A stretch of DNA of 64,000 nucleotides from Streptococcus australis ATCC 700641. GTDB lineage: Bacteria > Bacillota > Bacilli > Lactobacillales > Streptococcaceae. Below the pieces are notes generated by a model. That model was not told where the DNA came from and did not search any database. It worked only from the letters and a program-made list of their open reading frames with translations. The translations under genes and the position numbers were made by a program. Location: positions 1,560,981-1,624,980 of the forward strand of contig NZ_GL636091.1 of assembly GCF_000186465.1 (NCBI RefSeq), written 5' to 3'. Of the stretch, positions 17,539 to 26,305 are shown piece after piece (positions within the stretch are counted from its first letter, which is position 1; every line of letters starts with the position of its first letter).

Positions 17539-18381
17539 TTAAAATTCAAACTCATCTAGGACATCTTTTCCACTGGTGACCAGCTTTGCTCCTTCTTGAA
17601 TGAGGTGATGACAGCCGTCTGAACGTCCATCCAAGATTGAACCAGGAATAGCAAAAACATCCCGCCCTTCTTCCATAGCACGCTCACAGGTGATCAAACT
17701 TCCAGATCGCAACCGCGCTTCCGCCACAATCACTGCTCTAGAAAGCCCAGCAATAATCCGATTGCGTTCTGGAAAATGGTGTTTTTGAGGGCCTTGGCCG
17801 GGACCATATTCTGTTAAAACTAAATGGCTCCCACTCATGTACTTCTGCAACTGTTTATTGGATCTAGGATAAAAGACATCTAACCCAGTACCAATCACCC
17901 CGATTGTTTTTCCTCCGTTTCGAATAGCAGCATAATGGGCCGCAGCGTCTATCCCCTTGGCTAATCCACTCACCACAATCAATTCGTTGTTTAACTCGTT
18001 AATGATTTTTTCGACAGATTGAATTCCTGTACGGCTGCAGGATCGACTCCCGACAACTGCTATTTTTGGATGTTTAAGTAGGTCAATATTGCCTGAATAA
18101 AACAACAAAACAGGTGGGTTATGCATCCAGAGAAGCTCTTCAGGATATTCCGGATCCATAATGGAGATCGAATCAAACTCCTTAAACTCTTCCCTTAAGA
18201 CCTTGTCATCAATCCGAATGTACCGTTCCATAAATAGAGCTTGATTGCGACACCCTGCAATTTTTGCAATTAATTCTAAAGAAGGCCATTCCCCATTCAT
18301 TTCCCAGTAATTAACAATGTTAAAAACCTGTAGATTAGAAAGGCCAGCAACCTTTAACTTATAAAGTTCATATTTGTTCAT
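17539..18381 (-). CDS. dprA: DNA-processing protein DprA
   Basis: Binds incoming single-stranded DNA and loads RecA during transformation. The 280-residue protein has a short N-terminal helical domain and the Rossmann-like DprA fold with AVVGSRSCSRTG (about 107-118), VVSGLAKGIDAAAH, GVIGTGLDVFYPRSN, LTEYGPGQGP, FPERNRIIAGLS and AEARLRSGSLIT, all family hallmarks. A ComX box stands directly upstream, and a terminator separates it from the ROK gene, so it is an independently controlled late-competence gene. Confidence 0.96.
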   Translation of the reverse strand: MNKYELYKLKVAGLSNLQVFNIVNYWEMNGEWPSLELIAKIAGCRNQALFMERYIRIDDKVLREEFKEFDSISIMDPEYPEELLWMHNPPVLLFYSGNIDLLKHPKIAVVGSRSCSRTGIQSVEKIINELNNELIVVSGLAKGIDAAAHYAAIRNGGKTIGVIGTGLDVFYPRSNKQLQKYMSGSHLVLTEYGPGQGPQKHHFPERNRIIAGLSRAVIVAEARLRSGSLITCERAMEEGRDVFAIPGSILDGRSDGCHHLIQEGAKLVTSGKDVLDEFEF

Positions 18382-18414
18382 TCGTAATCCTCATTTTCTA
18401 CTATCTATTTATAA

Positions 18415-18422
18415 TATTCGTA
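18415..18422 (-). promoter_or_regulatory. ComX (CIN) box of dprA
   Basis: TACGAATA on the minus strand, an exact match to the streptococcal competence sigma-factor box, preceded by a T-rich stretch and 33 bases before the dprA ATG. Confidence 0.85.
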
Positions 18423-18431
18423 AAAGAAAAC

Positions 18432-18459
18432 AAAAAAAGCTCTAAAACTAGAACTTTTT
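18432..18459 (-). terminator. Intrinsic terminator of the ROK kinase gene
   Basis: Stem AAAGTTCTA / TAGAGCTTT (one G-U pair) with T-run on the minus strand; it overlaps the stop codon of the ROK gene and isolates dprA from upstream transcription. Confidence 0.65.
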
Positions 18460-19384
18460 AATGAATTTCTAAGATGTTAAAATGACAAACTGCCCCCAAA
18501 AGATTACTTGAGTTGTGGTAACGAGCTGCTTGAATCTCCACTAAAGAAAATCGTTGCTCCCCACTTTCCTCCATCAGGCTTTTATACTGACGGTTGATCT
18601 CTCCTAAAAGAAGGGGTTGACTACTAATTCCCCCACCAATCGTCACTTTTTCAAGCCGAACCAAAGACTGAAGGTTATAGATTAGGATCGCAATTTCCCG
18701 ACAATAAGAAGTAAATAATTCTTGCAATTCCTCATGATGGCCGGCTTCAAGGACTTCAAAAACTTGAACTCCATCTTCTTCTGGTAATTCTAAGAGATGA
18801 CTAGCTTTAGCCACAAAATTGACTGCAGATCCTAAATTTTGAACCAAACTGGAAATCCCATGTCTCAAAATCTCGGTCTGATATTGCTTTTGTTCAGGAG
18901 ACACTTGCTTCTCCCCTAAGCTTGGCCAACGAAGATAATCCTTGAGATTCAAGGTAGAAATTAAGGAACCGTTGGAAGTCAAGGCCAAGCCTACTCCAGT
19001 TCCTAATACAAAGGTTGCACCACAGTAACAATCCTGGAGGTTCCCAATTCGAGCTTCTGCCAAACCTGCAGCATCTCCATCGTTGAGAACTATCACAGGG
19101 ACTTGAAACATCTTAGTTAAACGAGAAGCTAAAGGAATATTCCTTAAATAAGGAATAAGTCCACCTCTAAAGACAAAACCAAGTCGACTATTGATTTCAC
19201 CCGGACATGAGATGGCAATCCCTGAAATTTGGTTTTGGAACGAGGAAATCACGCGCTCGAGGGCTTCCCAGAAGTCCTCAATAGTATCTGGTGTCGGGAC
19301 TTTAGAAGAATCACTCACCTGATAATCTTCATCGACTAAGGCATATTTAATAAAAGTTCCTCCAATGTCAAAGGCTAAGAGCAT
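18458..19384 (-). CDS. ROK-family sugar kinase (atypical)
   Basis: Probable cytoplasmic sugar kinase. The 308-residue protein opens with the phosphate-1 motif LLAFDIGGTFIKYALVD, has ISCPGEIN, the catalytic Asp in VIVLNDGDAAGLAEA (about 105-119), FVLGTGVGLALTSNG and VTIGGGISSQP. The CxCGxxGCxE zinc motif of typical ROK members is absent; the segment after the LGTGVG loop is replaced by ordinary helix. Streptococcal relatives near rnhB are usually called ROK proteins or glucokinase-like; sugar not known. The start lies 12 bases after rnhB, so they are co-transcribed. Confidence 0.82.
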   Translation of the reverse strand: MLLAFDIGGTFIKYALVDEDYQVSDSSKVPTPDTIEDFWEALERVISSFQNQISGIAISCPGEINSRLGFVFRGGLIPYLRNIPLASRLTKMFQVPVIVLNDGDAAGLAEARIGNLQDCYCGATFVLGTGVGLALTSNGSLISTLNLKDYLRWPSLGEKQVSPEQKQYQTEILRHGISSLVQNLGSAVNFVAKASHLLELPEEDGVQVFEVLEAGHHEELQELFTSYCREIAILIYNLQSLVRLEKVTIGGGISSQPLLLGEINRQYKSLMEESGEQRFSLVEIQAARYHNSSNLLGAVCHFNILEIH

Positions 19385-19396
19385 TTCCTTCCCCCC

Positions 19397-20167
19397 CTAG
19401 TAAACATCTGTCATGGATTTAATGGGTTCGAAGCTTCGGCGATGGATAGGAGTAACCCCATGTTTTTCCAATCCTTCAAGATGCTTGGTTGTCCCATACC
19501 CCGCATTCTGACCAAAATCATAGCCTGGATACTCTTGGTCATATGCCGCCATCATCTGATCTCGTGTCACCTTCGCCACGATAGAAGCTGCCGCGATAGA
19601 CAGGGAATTAGCATCTCCTTTAATAATGGAAGTCTGTGAAATAGGAACATCTAATTTCATAGCATCGATCAAGAGATGTTGAGGCTGTTGGTCCAATTCT
19701 TGAATAGCCTCTAACATGGCTAATTTCGTTGCTTCATAAATATTGACCTGATCAATGACCTGATTATCTTTAACCCCAATCCCAACCGAAAGAGCCTGAT
19801 CTAGAACTGCTTGGTAAATAGCTTGATGCTTCGATTTAGGGATTTTCTTGCTATCATTCAAACCTAGGATCTTACAATTTTCAGGCAGAATAACGGCTGC
19901 AGCAACTACAGGGCCAGCCAAAGGGCCGCGCCCTACTTCATCTACTCCTGCAATGAGTTGAATCCCTTGAGCATAGAGCTCTTTTTCATAGGTTAACATT
20001 TTTTCCAAACGCAGGTCTTCCTCAACTTGCTTTTGGAGTTCGCGTTTTCGTTTACTAATAGCAGCCTGAACACCTGCTCGACCATCAGCAATCAACTCTT
20101 CAAACAAAGGATGATCCAGCCTATCAATCGTTGTCAAACACTCTTTGATTTCTTTAATCGTTGGCAT
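19397..20167 (-). CDS. rnhB: Ribonuclease HII
   Basis: Cuts RNA in RNA-DNA hybrids and single ribonucleotides in DNA. Catalytic acidic residues appear in [20 protein letters not shown] (DE pair), [10 protein letters not shown], and the later ATKLAMLEA segment; [12 protein letters not shown] is also a family hallmark. An N-terminal extension of about 70 residues precedes the catalytic domain, as in other streptococcal RnhB. I start at ATG 20167 (AGGTG six bases upstream); an in-frame GTG at 20176 is possible. It overlaps rbgA by 14 bases. Confidence 0.93.
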   Translation of the reverse strand: MPTIKEIKECLTTIDRLDHPLFEELIADGRAGVQAAISKRKRELQKQVEEDLRLEKMLTYEKELYAQGIQLIAGVDEVGRGPLAGPVVAAAVILPENCKILGLNDSKKIPKSKHQAIYQAVLDQALSVGIGVKDNQVIDQVNIYEATKLAMLEAIQELDQQPQHLLIDAMKLDVPISQTSIIKGDANSLSIAAASIVAKVTRDQMMAAYDQEYPGYDFGQNAGYGTTKHLEGLEKHGVTPIHRRSFEPIKSMTDVY

Positions 20168-21005
20168 CCACTTCACCTACACGATCAAGGGTATAGCGAC
20201 CCAAACGACCATCTCGTACATCCTTGACAAACAAGCTGTAGAAGCGATCATAATCATCTCGGAAACCTAAGCGTTGGGTCATCTCCATGATAATTTCAGG
20301 CGCTTCCTGCTCCAAATTCATTTGCTTATAGCGTTCTTGCAACTCTTTTGGGTAGTGGGATTTAAAATACTCCAGACCAAAAATAGTCACCTCATCCATA
20401 GGCAATAACTGATCCTTAATAGCACCCGTTAATGCTAATTTTAGAGCTACATCTTCATCTTCAAATTTTGGCCAAAGAATTCCTGGGGTATCCAAGATTT
20501 CAAGGTCCTTATTGGTTTTCAACCACTGTTGTCCCTTGGTCACCCCTGGTTTATTTCCAACGACAGCAATCTTTTTCCCCGCTAAGCGGTTCATCAGCGT
20601 TGATTTACCAGCATTGGGAATGCCAATAATCATGGTCCGAAGAGTTTCAATTTGAATCCCTCGTTCCTTCTGACGGGCAATTTTATCAGCCATCAAAGAC
20701 TTAGCCGCATCCGTGACCTTCTTAACCGTAGATTGCTCTTTAGAGTTAATAGCCAAAGTTTTGATTCCTTGTGACTCAAAATACTCCTGCCATTCTTTTG
20801 TTGCGACAGGATCAGCCAAGTCAACCTTGTTTAAAATCATCAATTTAGGTTTGTCACCAACAATTTTTGTTAACATGGGATTTTGACTTGATAGAGGCAA
20901 ACGAGCGTCCACCAAAACCGTCACAAAATCCACAAATTTCAAATTTTCTTGTACTTGTCTTCTAGCTTTGGACATATGTCCAGGAAACCATTGAATAATC
21001 GCCAT
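20154..21005 (-). CDS. rbgA: Ribosome biogenesis GTPase RbgA (YlqF)
   Basis: Late 50S assembly GTPase. The G motifs are circularly permuted as in this family: G4 (LNKVDL) comes before G1 ([12 protein letters not shown]) and G3 (DTPGILWP). [12 protein letters not shown] at the N-terminus is the RbgA signature. Start chosen at ATG 21005 (MAIIQWFPG), seven codons inside the longest frame, preceded by AAAGGA. Heads the operon rbgA-rnhB-ROK. Confidence 0.94.
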   Translation of the reverse strand: MAIIQWFPGHMSKARRQVQENLKFVDFVTVLVDARLPLSSQNPMLTKIVGDKPKLMILNKVDLADPVATKEWQEYFESQGIKTLAINSKEQSTVKKVTDAAKSLMADKIARQKERGIQIETLRTMIIGIPNAGKSTLMNRLAGKKIAVVGNKPGVTKGQQWLKTNKDLEILDTPGILWPKFEDEDVALKLALTGAIKDQLLPMDEVTIFGLEYFKSHYPKELQERYKQMNLEQEAPEIIMEMTQRLGFRDDYDRFYSLFVKDVRDGRLGRYTLDRVGEVDAND

Positions 21006-21132
21006 GAAATGAAATCCTTTCAACATTCAATCCTATCTATTATACCATGAATTCAGATTTTTGCTTTTGAAACTGCTTCCCATTTTCGCCCTACAAAAAA
21101 ACGAAGCTACAACCGTAACTCCGCGTATTCTT

Positions 21133-21471
21133 TTATCTTATTTGCTCAAAATGCAAGTGAACAGCAATGTGATCACCATAACCACTTCGTTCCAAATCTC
21201 GTTGCAAACGATAAGAAATATAGTGTTCAGCAATGGTAATATAACCAGCACCAAGTAAGCGGTGCTCAACCATTGACTGGATCATGCTGATAGTGGCACG
21301 TTCCACTTTAGCTTCTTCCAAATCCATCACAACTTTCTTAGTCACTTGCGCCAAGTTTTGGCGAAGATCATCCGTCAAGACATAGACTGTTTGTGCCGCC
21401 TTCAAAACAGCTTGATAGATTTTATCTGGGTCAAATTCTACAACTTCACCACTACGTTTAATGACTTCCAT
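21133..21471 (-). CDS. Stand-alone ATP-cone domain protein
   Basis: A 112-residue protein consisting almost only of an ATP-cone, the nucleotide-sensing domain of NrdR and class I/III ribonucleotide reductases: MEVIKRSGEVVEFDPDKIYQAVLKAA, then VTKKVVMDLEEAKVERATISMIQSMVEHRLL. There is no reductase or zinc-ribbon part. Start at ATG 21471 with AAGGAG six bases upstream. Its promoter is near consensus. It may act as a deoxynucleotide-level sensor for a partner elsewhere; this is inference. Confidence 0.78.
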   Translation of the reverse strand: MEVIKRSGEVVEFDPDKIYQAVLKAAQTVYVLTDDLRQNLAQVTKKVVMDLEEAKVERATISMIQSMVEHRLLGAGYITIAEHYISYRLQRDLERSGYGDHIAVHLHFEQIR

Positions 21472-21501
21472 CTTATTCTCCTTGATCATCAATATACTTC
21501 T

Positions 21502-21530
21502 ATTATCTTAATAAATAGGGGATTTGTCAA
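21502..21530 (-). promoter_or_regulatory. Promoter of the ATP-cone gene
   Basis: Minus strand: TTGACA (21525-21530), 17-bp spacer, GATAAT (21502-21507), about 31 bases before the start. Confidence 0.7.
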
Positions 21531-21542
21531 GAATCTAAGACA

Positions 21543-22478
21543 TCAATAATCCGGACGAAGAACTCCCGTAATGATTTCTTTAGTCGCATGGTAATCTCCA
21601 TCCACTACAACCTTGATGATGCGCTTAGCTTCCTCAGCGGGTGCTGGCACCAATGGCAGACGGGTTGGCCCTGCTTCAAAGCCCATATAGTTCAAGACTG
21701 CTTTGACAGGAGCTGGGCTTGGATAAGAGAAGAGAGCATTGACTTTAGGGATAAATTTGCGCTGGATGGCCGCTGCCTTTTTAATATCATTATTCTCAAT
21801 AGCTTGGAACATTTCGTGCATTTCATCACCATTCGTATGAGATGCTACTGAAATCACACCGTCTGCTCCAAGGTTCATAGCGTGGAAAGCATCCCCGTCT
21901 TCCCCTGTATAGATGAGAAACTCCTCTGGCTTGTGCTCGATTAAGTAAGCCATATTGGCAAGGGTTGTACACTCTTTGACACCGATGATGTTTGGATGCT
22001 CTGCTAATCGAAGCATAGTTTCAGGTGTCATTTCAACAACCACGCGCCCAGGAATATTGTAAATAATAATTGGCAAGTTAGAAGCGTCCGCAATAGCCTT
22101 AAAATGCTGGTACATACCTTCTTGAGAAGGTTTGTTGTAGTATGGAACAATGGCCAAACCAGCAGCAAAGCCACCAAACTGATCTACTTCCTTTACAAAC
22201 TCAATGGAATCTCGGGTCTCATTGGTCCCGACACCAGCAATCAAAGGAACACGTCCGTTCACCACCTTTTGAACTGCAGCAAATAATAAGAGCTCTTCAT
22301 CGTGTGTCAGAGTTGGACTTTCGGCCGTGGTACCAGCTAAGAGAATTCCATCTGTGTGATGGGCTAGTAAATGCTCAATTAAGGGCGGAATGGCCTCAAA
22401 GTTGATCGAGCCATCTTCATGAAAGGGGGTGATAAAGGCGGTAATCATTTTACAATCTTTTAAATCTTGATAAGACAT
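21543..22478 (-). CDS. dapA: 4-hydroxy-tetrahydrodipicolinate synthase
   Basis: Condenses pyruvate with aspartate semialdehyde, the first step of the lysine/diaminopimelate branch, needed for cross-linking of lysine-containing peptidoglycan. TIM-barrel lyase with [13 protein letters not shown] (substrate loop), [14 protein letters not shown] (catalytic Tyr) and [10 protein letters not shown] (Schiff-base Lys). Start at ATG 22478 with GAAGGAG upstream; 311 residues. Follows asd, whose product is its substrate. Confidence 0.95.
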   Translation of the reverse strand: MSYQDLKDCKMITAFITPFHEDGSINFEAIPPLIEHLLAHHTDGILLAGTTAESPTLTHDEELLLFAAVQKVVNGRVPLIAGVGTNETRDSIEFVKEVDQFGGFAAGLAIVPYYNKPSQEGMYQHFKAIADASNLPIIIYNIPGRVVVEMTPETMLRLAEHPNIIGVKECTTLANMAYLIEHKPEEFLIYTGEDGDAFHAMNLGADGVISVASHTNGDEMHEMFQAIENNDIKKAAAIQRKFIPKVNALFSYPSPAPVKAVLNYMGFEAGPTRLPLVPAPAEEAKRIIKVVVDGDYHATKEIITGVLRPDY

Positions 22479-22565
22479 TGATGCTCCTTCTCGAATCAAT
22501 CATAGGGAAGAGGGACAGCACCAAAGTTGATGACTGTCCCCATTACAAATTATTCAGTTATAGAA

Positions 22566-23642
22566 TTATTTCAACTCAAACTTCAGCTCAGTTGTTGGGC
22601 GTACCAATCCACGTTCGTGAAGGGTTTCTGCGATTTGCACTGAGTTCCAAGCAGCCCCTTTAAGAAGGTTATCGGAAACAACCCACATATGGATCCCTTT
22701 TTCAGCATCCAAGTCTTTACGGATACGACCAACAAAGGTATCGCGAGAACCAACAGCGTTAATCGCTTGTGGGTATACTTGATGAGCGACATCATCTTCC
22801 AAGACAGCACCAGGAAAGGCAGCAATGGCCGCTTTCACTTCTTCGATTGGAGCTACTTCCTTGGTCTCGATGTAGACAGACTCTGAGTGAGCTGACAAGA
22901 CGGGGATACGCACACAAGTTGCAGAAACTGCGATACTATCATCTTCCATGATTTTCTTAGTTTCATTGGTCATCTTCATCTCTTCATAGGTATAATCATT
23001 ATCAGTGAAGACATCAATTTGTGGAAGTGCGTTAAAAGCGATTGGATAATGTTTCTTATCGCCACCTGAAGGTAAGATATCCGCATGCAAATCACGTGGA
23101 TCCACGCCGTCATTCAATACTTCACGCAATTCACGTTGGGTTTCAAGAATGGCTCCCATACCAGCACCTGAAACAGCTTGGTAAGTTGAAACGATGATCC
23201 GGTCCAAGCCCCATTTCTGACGAACTGGTTCAAGAGCTACCATCATTTGAATCGTTGAACAGTTTGGACAGGCGATAATCCCATTATGAGCATCGAGAGC
23301 ATGAGCGTTTACTTCAGGAACTACCAATGGTACATCTGGATTTTGACGGAAGTAAGATGTATTATCAACAACTACTGCTCCTGCTTTCACAGCATAAGGT
23401 GCATATTTTGCAGAAGTTGAACCACCAGCTGAGAAGAGAGCAATATCAACTCCTTCAAAAGCTTCTTCTGTTGTTTCTTCAATAGTCACATCTTGGCCCT
23501 TGAATTGCAAGACCTTTCCTGCAGAACGTGCAGACGCAAGGTAGCGAATCTTATCGATTGGAAGAGTTGATTCTTCCAACATCTTAATCATTTGAGCACC
23601 AACGGCACCTGTCGCACCGACAACAGCAACTGTATATCCCAT
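22566..23642 (-). CDS. asd: Aspartate-semialdehyde dehydrogenase
   Basis: Reduces aspartyl phosphate to the semialdehyde with NADPH, the branch point for lysine, threonine and methionine. 358 residues; NADP loop [10 protein letters not shown] (about 10-19), catalytic Cys128 in ACPNCSTIQ, and the substrate motif in [11 protein letters not shown]. First gene of asd-dapA. A CodY-box-like palindrome sits in its leader. Confidence 0.96.
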   Translation of the reverse strand: MGYTVAVVGATGAVGAQMIKMLEESTLPIDKIRYLASARSAGKVLQFKGQDVTIEETTEEAFEGVDIALFSAGGSTSAKYAPYAVKAGAVVVDNTSYFRQNPDVPLVVPEVNAHALDAHNGIIACPNCSTIQMMVALEPVRQKWGLDRIIVSTYQAVSGAGMGAILETQRELREVLNDGVDPRDLHADILPSGGDKKHYPIAFNALPQIDVFTDNDYTYEEMKMTNETKKIMEDDSIAVSATCVRIPVLSAHSESVYIETKEVAPIEEVKAAIAAFPGAVLEDDVAHQVYPQAINAVGSRDTFVGRIRKDLDAEKGIHMWVVSDNLLKGAAWNSVQIAETLHERGLVRPTTELKFELK

Positions 23643-23659
23643 AATAAAACCTCTTTCGG

Positions 23660-23674
23660 AATTTTCTAAAAATT
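23660..23674. promoter_or_regulatory. CodY-box-like palindrome in the asd leader
   Basis: AATTTTCTAAAAATT matches the CodY consensus AATTTTCWGAAAATT at 14 of 15 positions, 18-32 bases before the asd start and downstream of a TATAAT -10; binding there would block transcription when branched-chain amino acids are plentiful. Confidence 0.6.
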
Positions 23675-23739
23675 TGTGAATTTCATCTATTATACTATTT
23701 TTCCAGGTAAATGAAAAGCGTATTTTGCATTTATAAAAA

Positions 23740-23765
23740 CAAAAATCCCGATCTAAGACCGGGAT
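23740..23765 (-). terminator. Intrinsic terminator after lemA
   Basis: Stem ATCCCG / CGGGAT (23745-23750, 23760-23765), followed by T-runs on the minus strand. Confidence 0.8.
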
Positions 23766-23798
23766 AGTTTCTAGATATAAAATCGCATTTTATAAAAA

Positions 23799-24353
23799 TT
23801 AATGGATCTCATAATCCAAATCACTCAAATCCTTCTTACCTTGAGTATCTTCCAATAGGAACTGGACCTGTTGCATTCCTTTGATACCTGCAACTATTGA
23901 AGTTGGGAAGGTTACAATGGCTTGGTTGATTTGGCTAATATTGCTATTGACAATGCGTTTAGAAGCCGCCAAATCTTCATTTTCGTCTGCAATTTCTTTT
24001 TGCAAGGCCAAGAATTGATTAGAAGACAATAGCTCTGGATAATTCTCACCCACTGCTCGGATTTGGGCCAAAACATCATTTTGATTGGAAATAACTTGGT
24101 TGGATTCTTGAATAGAAGCACCTTGGCGAAGGGCTACCAATTCACTAAAGACTTTCTCCTCATGTTTAGCATAAGCCTTAGCGACCTTCAACATTTCCGA
24201 AATGGTATCGTAACGTTTAACCAAGGTGATATCGACCGTTCTCTTTGATTCTTCAATCATGACTTGATAACGGTTCAATCGATTGCTTTCTCCGATAAAC
24301 CACATAACAACTACTAAAGCAAAAACAATAAGGGCAATCAATAAACCTGACAT
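23799..24353 (-). CDS. LemA family protein
   Basis: A 184-residue protein with one N-terminal membrane helix (about residues 4-21) and then a long helical domain (residues 28-175) typical of LemA: NRYQVMIEESKRTVDITLVKRYD. LemA proteins are membrane-anchored with the helical bundle probably outside or at the membrane; role not established. It begins 2 bases after the DUF3137 gene, so the pair makes one unit, as often seen for LemA and DUF3137. Confidence 0.85.
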   Translation of the reverse strand: MSGLLIALIVFALVVVMWFIGESNRLNRYQVMIEESKRTVDITLVKRYDTISEMLKVAKAYAKHEEKVFSELVALRQGASIQESNQVISNQNDVLAQIRAVGENYPELLSSNQFLALQKEIADENEDLAASKRIVNSNISQINQAIVTFPTSIVAGIKGMQQVQFLLEDTQGKKDLSDLDYEIH

Positions 24354-24355
24354 AG

Positions 24356-25366
24356 TTATTCTCCTTTAAAAATATTGGTTAATTCATCAATGAGATCAAT
24401 CTCTCTACAGAGCTTTTGATACTCTGCAGCAATCGAAAGACTTTCGATTGCCTCTTTTCTATTGGGGGTTGGGAAAAAGTAGCGGTTAGTATATAAGGAA
24501 ATATAGAGTGTATCTTGTACTAAATACACACACATAGCATTTTGAGAAATTTGCTGATCAAACCATTCTAGGATCTTGGGTTTTAAGAATTTTCGAGCAG
24601 CCAGTTCATCTGTACAATAAATATTGTAATTTTCATTGTTTCGGATATCTTCTGTTTCAATTTGGACTTCATTAGGTCCAGCACCCGGATAGGCACCTTT
24701 TAGTTCTCTTTTTAAAAACAAAGATTTCTTGGTTGGAACAACTCTCAAGTGCCCTGGAAATGAGATGGGAGCCTTTAATGAAAAAATCTGACCAGCAAAA
24801 TCTTCAACTTCTTCTCTGACCGTATGAGTTTCCCCACTAGAGTCTCTTTCGGTTCGCGTCTCGATGTGATAAGCATAGAGATTGGCTACTACGAGATTCT
24901 TTTCATCATGGAAAGACAATTGATGAAAGAAATCAAACTTAGTCGATCTCGGACTAATGACCTGCAGGACATTCATTGGGTAGTCAGCTGTCAGAGTTAG
25001 CTCCGCTTGAGGAAAAACTTCTTTCAGGATGGGACAAAGAAAATCTGTAATATAAATCTCTTCATTGGATCGAACCTGATCTCCGAATAAGGCTTTTCGT
25101 TTTTTGTATGCTGGTAAATAATAAAACACCACTACAAGAAGAATGATAACAATCGCTGCTCGCCATCTAACAAGTTGGAAGGAGAGAAAAGCTAGAATAC
25201 CACCAAGAATAGTGGCGTTTCTCCAATGAAGATTATTCTTCATTTGTTCCTTCATAATTAGCAACTTAGCCTGATATTGTTCTAATTTCTCCAGTTCACT
25301 GATACGTTGAAACGTTTCTTGTGACCACTTGTTGTTTGGACTGTTTTGATCATACACTATAACCAT
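24356..25366 (-). CDS. DUF3137 membrane protein
   Basis: A 336-residue protein with a soluble N-terminus, two adjacent hydrophobic helices (about residues 50-85: ATILGGILAFLSFQLV, AAIVIILLVVVFYYLP) and a large soluble C-terminal domain (about 95-330). Function unknown; it is the usual neighbour of LemA. The first ATG lies with no gap after AAAGGAG, so a GTG nine bases further in (25357) may be the true start. Confidence 0.75.
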   Translation of the reverse strand: MVIVYDQNSPNNKWSQETFQRISELEKLEQYQAKLLIMKEQMKNNLHWRNATILGGILAFLSFQLVRWRAAIVIILLVVVFYYLPAYKKRKALFGDQVRSNEEIYITDFLCPILKEVFPQAELTLTADYPMNVLQVISPRSTKFDFFHQLSFHDEKNLVVANLYAYHIETRTERDSSGETHTVREEVEDFAGQIFSLKAPISFPGHLRVVPTKKSLFLKRELKGAYPGAGPNEVQIETEDIRNNENYNIYCTDELAARKFLKPKILEWFDQQISQNAMCVYLVQDTLYISLYTNRYFFPTPNRKEAIESLSIAAEYQKLCREIDLIDELTNIFKGE

Positions 25367-25403
25367 CTCCTTTCAAACACAAATGAAACCATTTATTTAC
25401 ATC

Positions 25404-25432
25404 ATTATATCACCGGTAGTCTTAAGTGGCAA
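25404..25432 (-). promoter_or_regulatory. Promoter of DUF3137-lemA
   Basis: Minus strand: TTGCCA (25427-25432), 17 bp, TATAAT (25404-25409), 38 bases before the ATG. Confidence 0.65.
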
Positions 25433-25467
25433 ACAAATTTAAGTATTTGCTTGCAATGAATTTCTAC

Positions 25468-25497
25468 AAAAAAATCCCTTACCAAATGGTAAGGGAT
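25468..25497 (-). terminator. Terminator of the candidate small RNA
   Basis: Perfect 10-bp stem ATCCCTTACC / GGTAAGGGAT, loop of four, then seven T residues on the minus strand. Confidence 0.9.
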
Positions 25498-25619
25498 CGA
25501 GGCATCTCTCGATGAGAACAGCCGGTTCACAAAACTGTTCAAGGTCCGCTCCTGCGTTACAATTGAATGTAGACCTCCTCAGCGCAAAAGGCTCCTAAGA
25601 GCCAATCGACTCATCGCAT
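25468..25619 (-). ncRNA. Candidate small structured RNA gene
   Basis: The 347-bp gap 25367-25713 has no ORF but holds a complete transcription unit on the minus strand: promoter (25626-25655), about 150 nt, and a strong terminator (25468-25497). The RNA can fold with a closing stem CGATGAG/CTCATCG (25610-25616 with 25510-25516), a hairpin GGCTC-TTAG-GAGCC, a small TACA-TTCAAT-TGTA hairpin, and a GAACAG/CTGTTC stem. It does not contain SRP, T-box or tmRNA landmarks. The asd RNA motif known from lactic acid bacteria is one family worth testing, since asd lies 2 kb downstream. Confidence 0.65.
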
Positions 25620-25625
25620 GAATCT

Positions 25626-25655
25626 AGTCTACCATGACATTATATGAGCTGTCAA
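25626..25655 (-). promoter_or_regulatory. Promoter of the candidate small RNA
   Basis: Minus strand: TTGACA (25650-25655), 18-bp spacer, TAGACT (25626-25631) with a TGG extension; predicted start about 25619. Confidence 0.65.
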
Positions 25656-25713
25656 GAGGCTCGCTTTAGAATTCCTCTCAAAGAATAGAGGAAAGCCAAG
25701 TTTCATCAGTTTT

Positions 25714-26226
25714 TTACATTAGGGGCTTTACAGGCCCTTCGATTGTTTTTTGCATCCAGACAATATCATGCCATTGATCAAATTTATAGCCAATCTTAGG
25801 AAAATGAGCAACTTTCACATAGCCCCGTTTCTCATGCAGAGCAATACTAGCTGGATTAGGAAGAGCGATACAAGCTAAAAAACGTAAATAACCACGCGCC
25901 TCCAATTCCATTTCTAACGCCTCATACAAACGAGAACCCAATCCTTGCCCACGATGGTCTTGATCCACATAAACGGATACTTCCACGGCCCAATCGTAAG
26001 CTGATCGATCATAATAGGTCGACCCATAGGCATAAGCAAGGACTTGACCGTCTTCTTCAGCTACTAAATAGGGAAATCGTTGAAGGATCTTTTCGATACG
26101 CCCTTCAAATTCCTCAATTGTCGGAATCTGGTATTCGAAAGTGATGGCTGTTTTCTCAACATAAGGAGCATAAATCCTGACAAGTTCAGGAGCATCTTTA
26201 AGAGTGACTGGTCGTATCTTCAGCAT
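25714..26226 (-). CDS. GNAT N-acetyltransferase, phosphinothricin-acetyltransferase-like
   Basis: Acetyl-CoA-dependent acetyltransferase. The 170-residue protein (start ATG 26226, MLKIRPVTLKD) shows the GNAT acetyl-CoA loop DQDHRGQGLGSRLYEAL and the C-terminal NPASIALHEKRGYVKVAHF, typical of the Pat/YwnH group that acts on amino-acid-like amines. Natural substrate unknown; a resistance role should not be assumed. Confidence 0.82.
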   Translation of the reverse strand: MLKIRPVTLKDAPELVRIYAPYVEKTAITFEYQIPTIEEFEGRIEKILQRFPYLVAEEDGQVLAYAYGSTYYDRSAYDWAVEVSVYVDQDHRGQGLGSRLYEALEMELEARGYLRFLACIALPNPASIALHEKRGYVKVAHFPKIGYKFDQWHDIVWMQKTIEGPVKPLM

Positions 26227-26266
26227 GTTCCTCTCGCTTTCTATCTCTCTATTATAACTCAAAACA

Positions 26267-26296
26267 CAAAAATAGAGGTTGTCAGCCAACCTCTAT
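26267..26296 (-). terminator. Terminator after the RelA/SpoT-domain gene
   Basis: Stem ATAGAGGTTG / CAACCTCTAT (26272-26281, 26287-26296), then TTTTT on the minus strand. Confidence 0.85.
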
Positions 26297-26305
26297 ATTA
26301 TATTC

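Noticed and set aside
25468..25619. SRP 4.5S RNA, T-box or known riboswitch at the small RNA locus
   Set aside because: The conserved SRP tip, T-box AGGGTGGAACCGCG and riboswitch cores are not present; it also has its own terminator and the next gene has a separate promoter.
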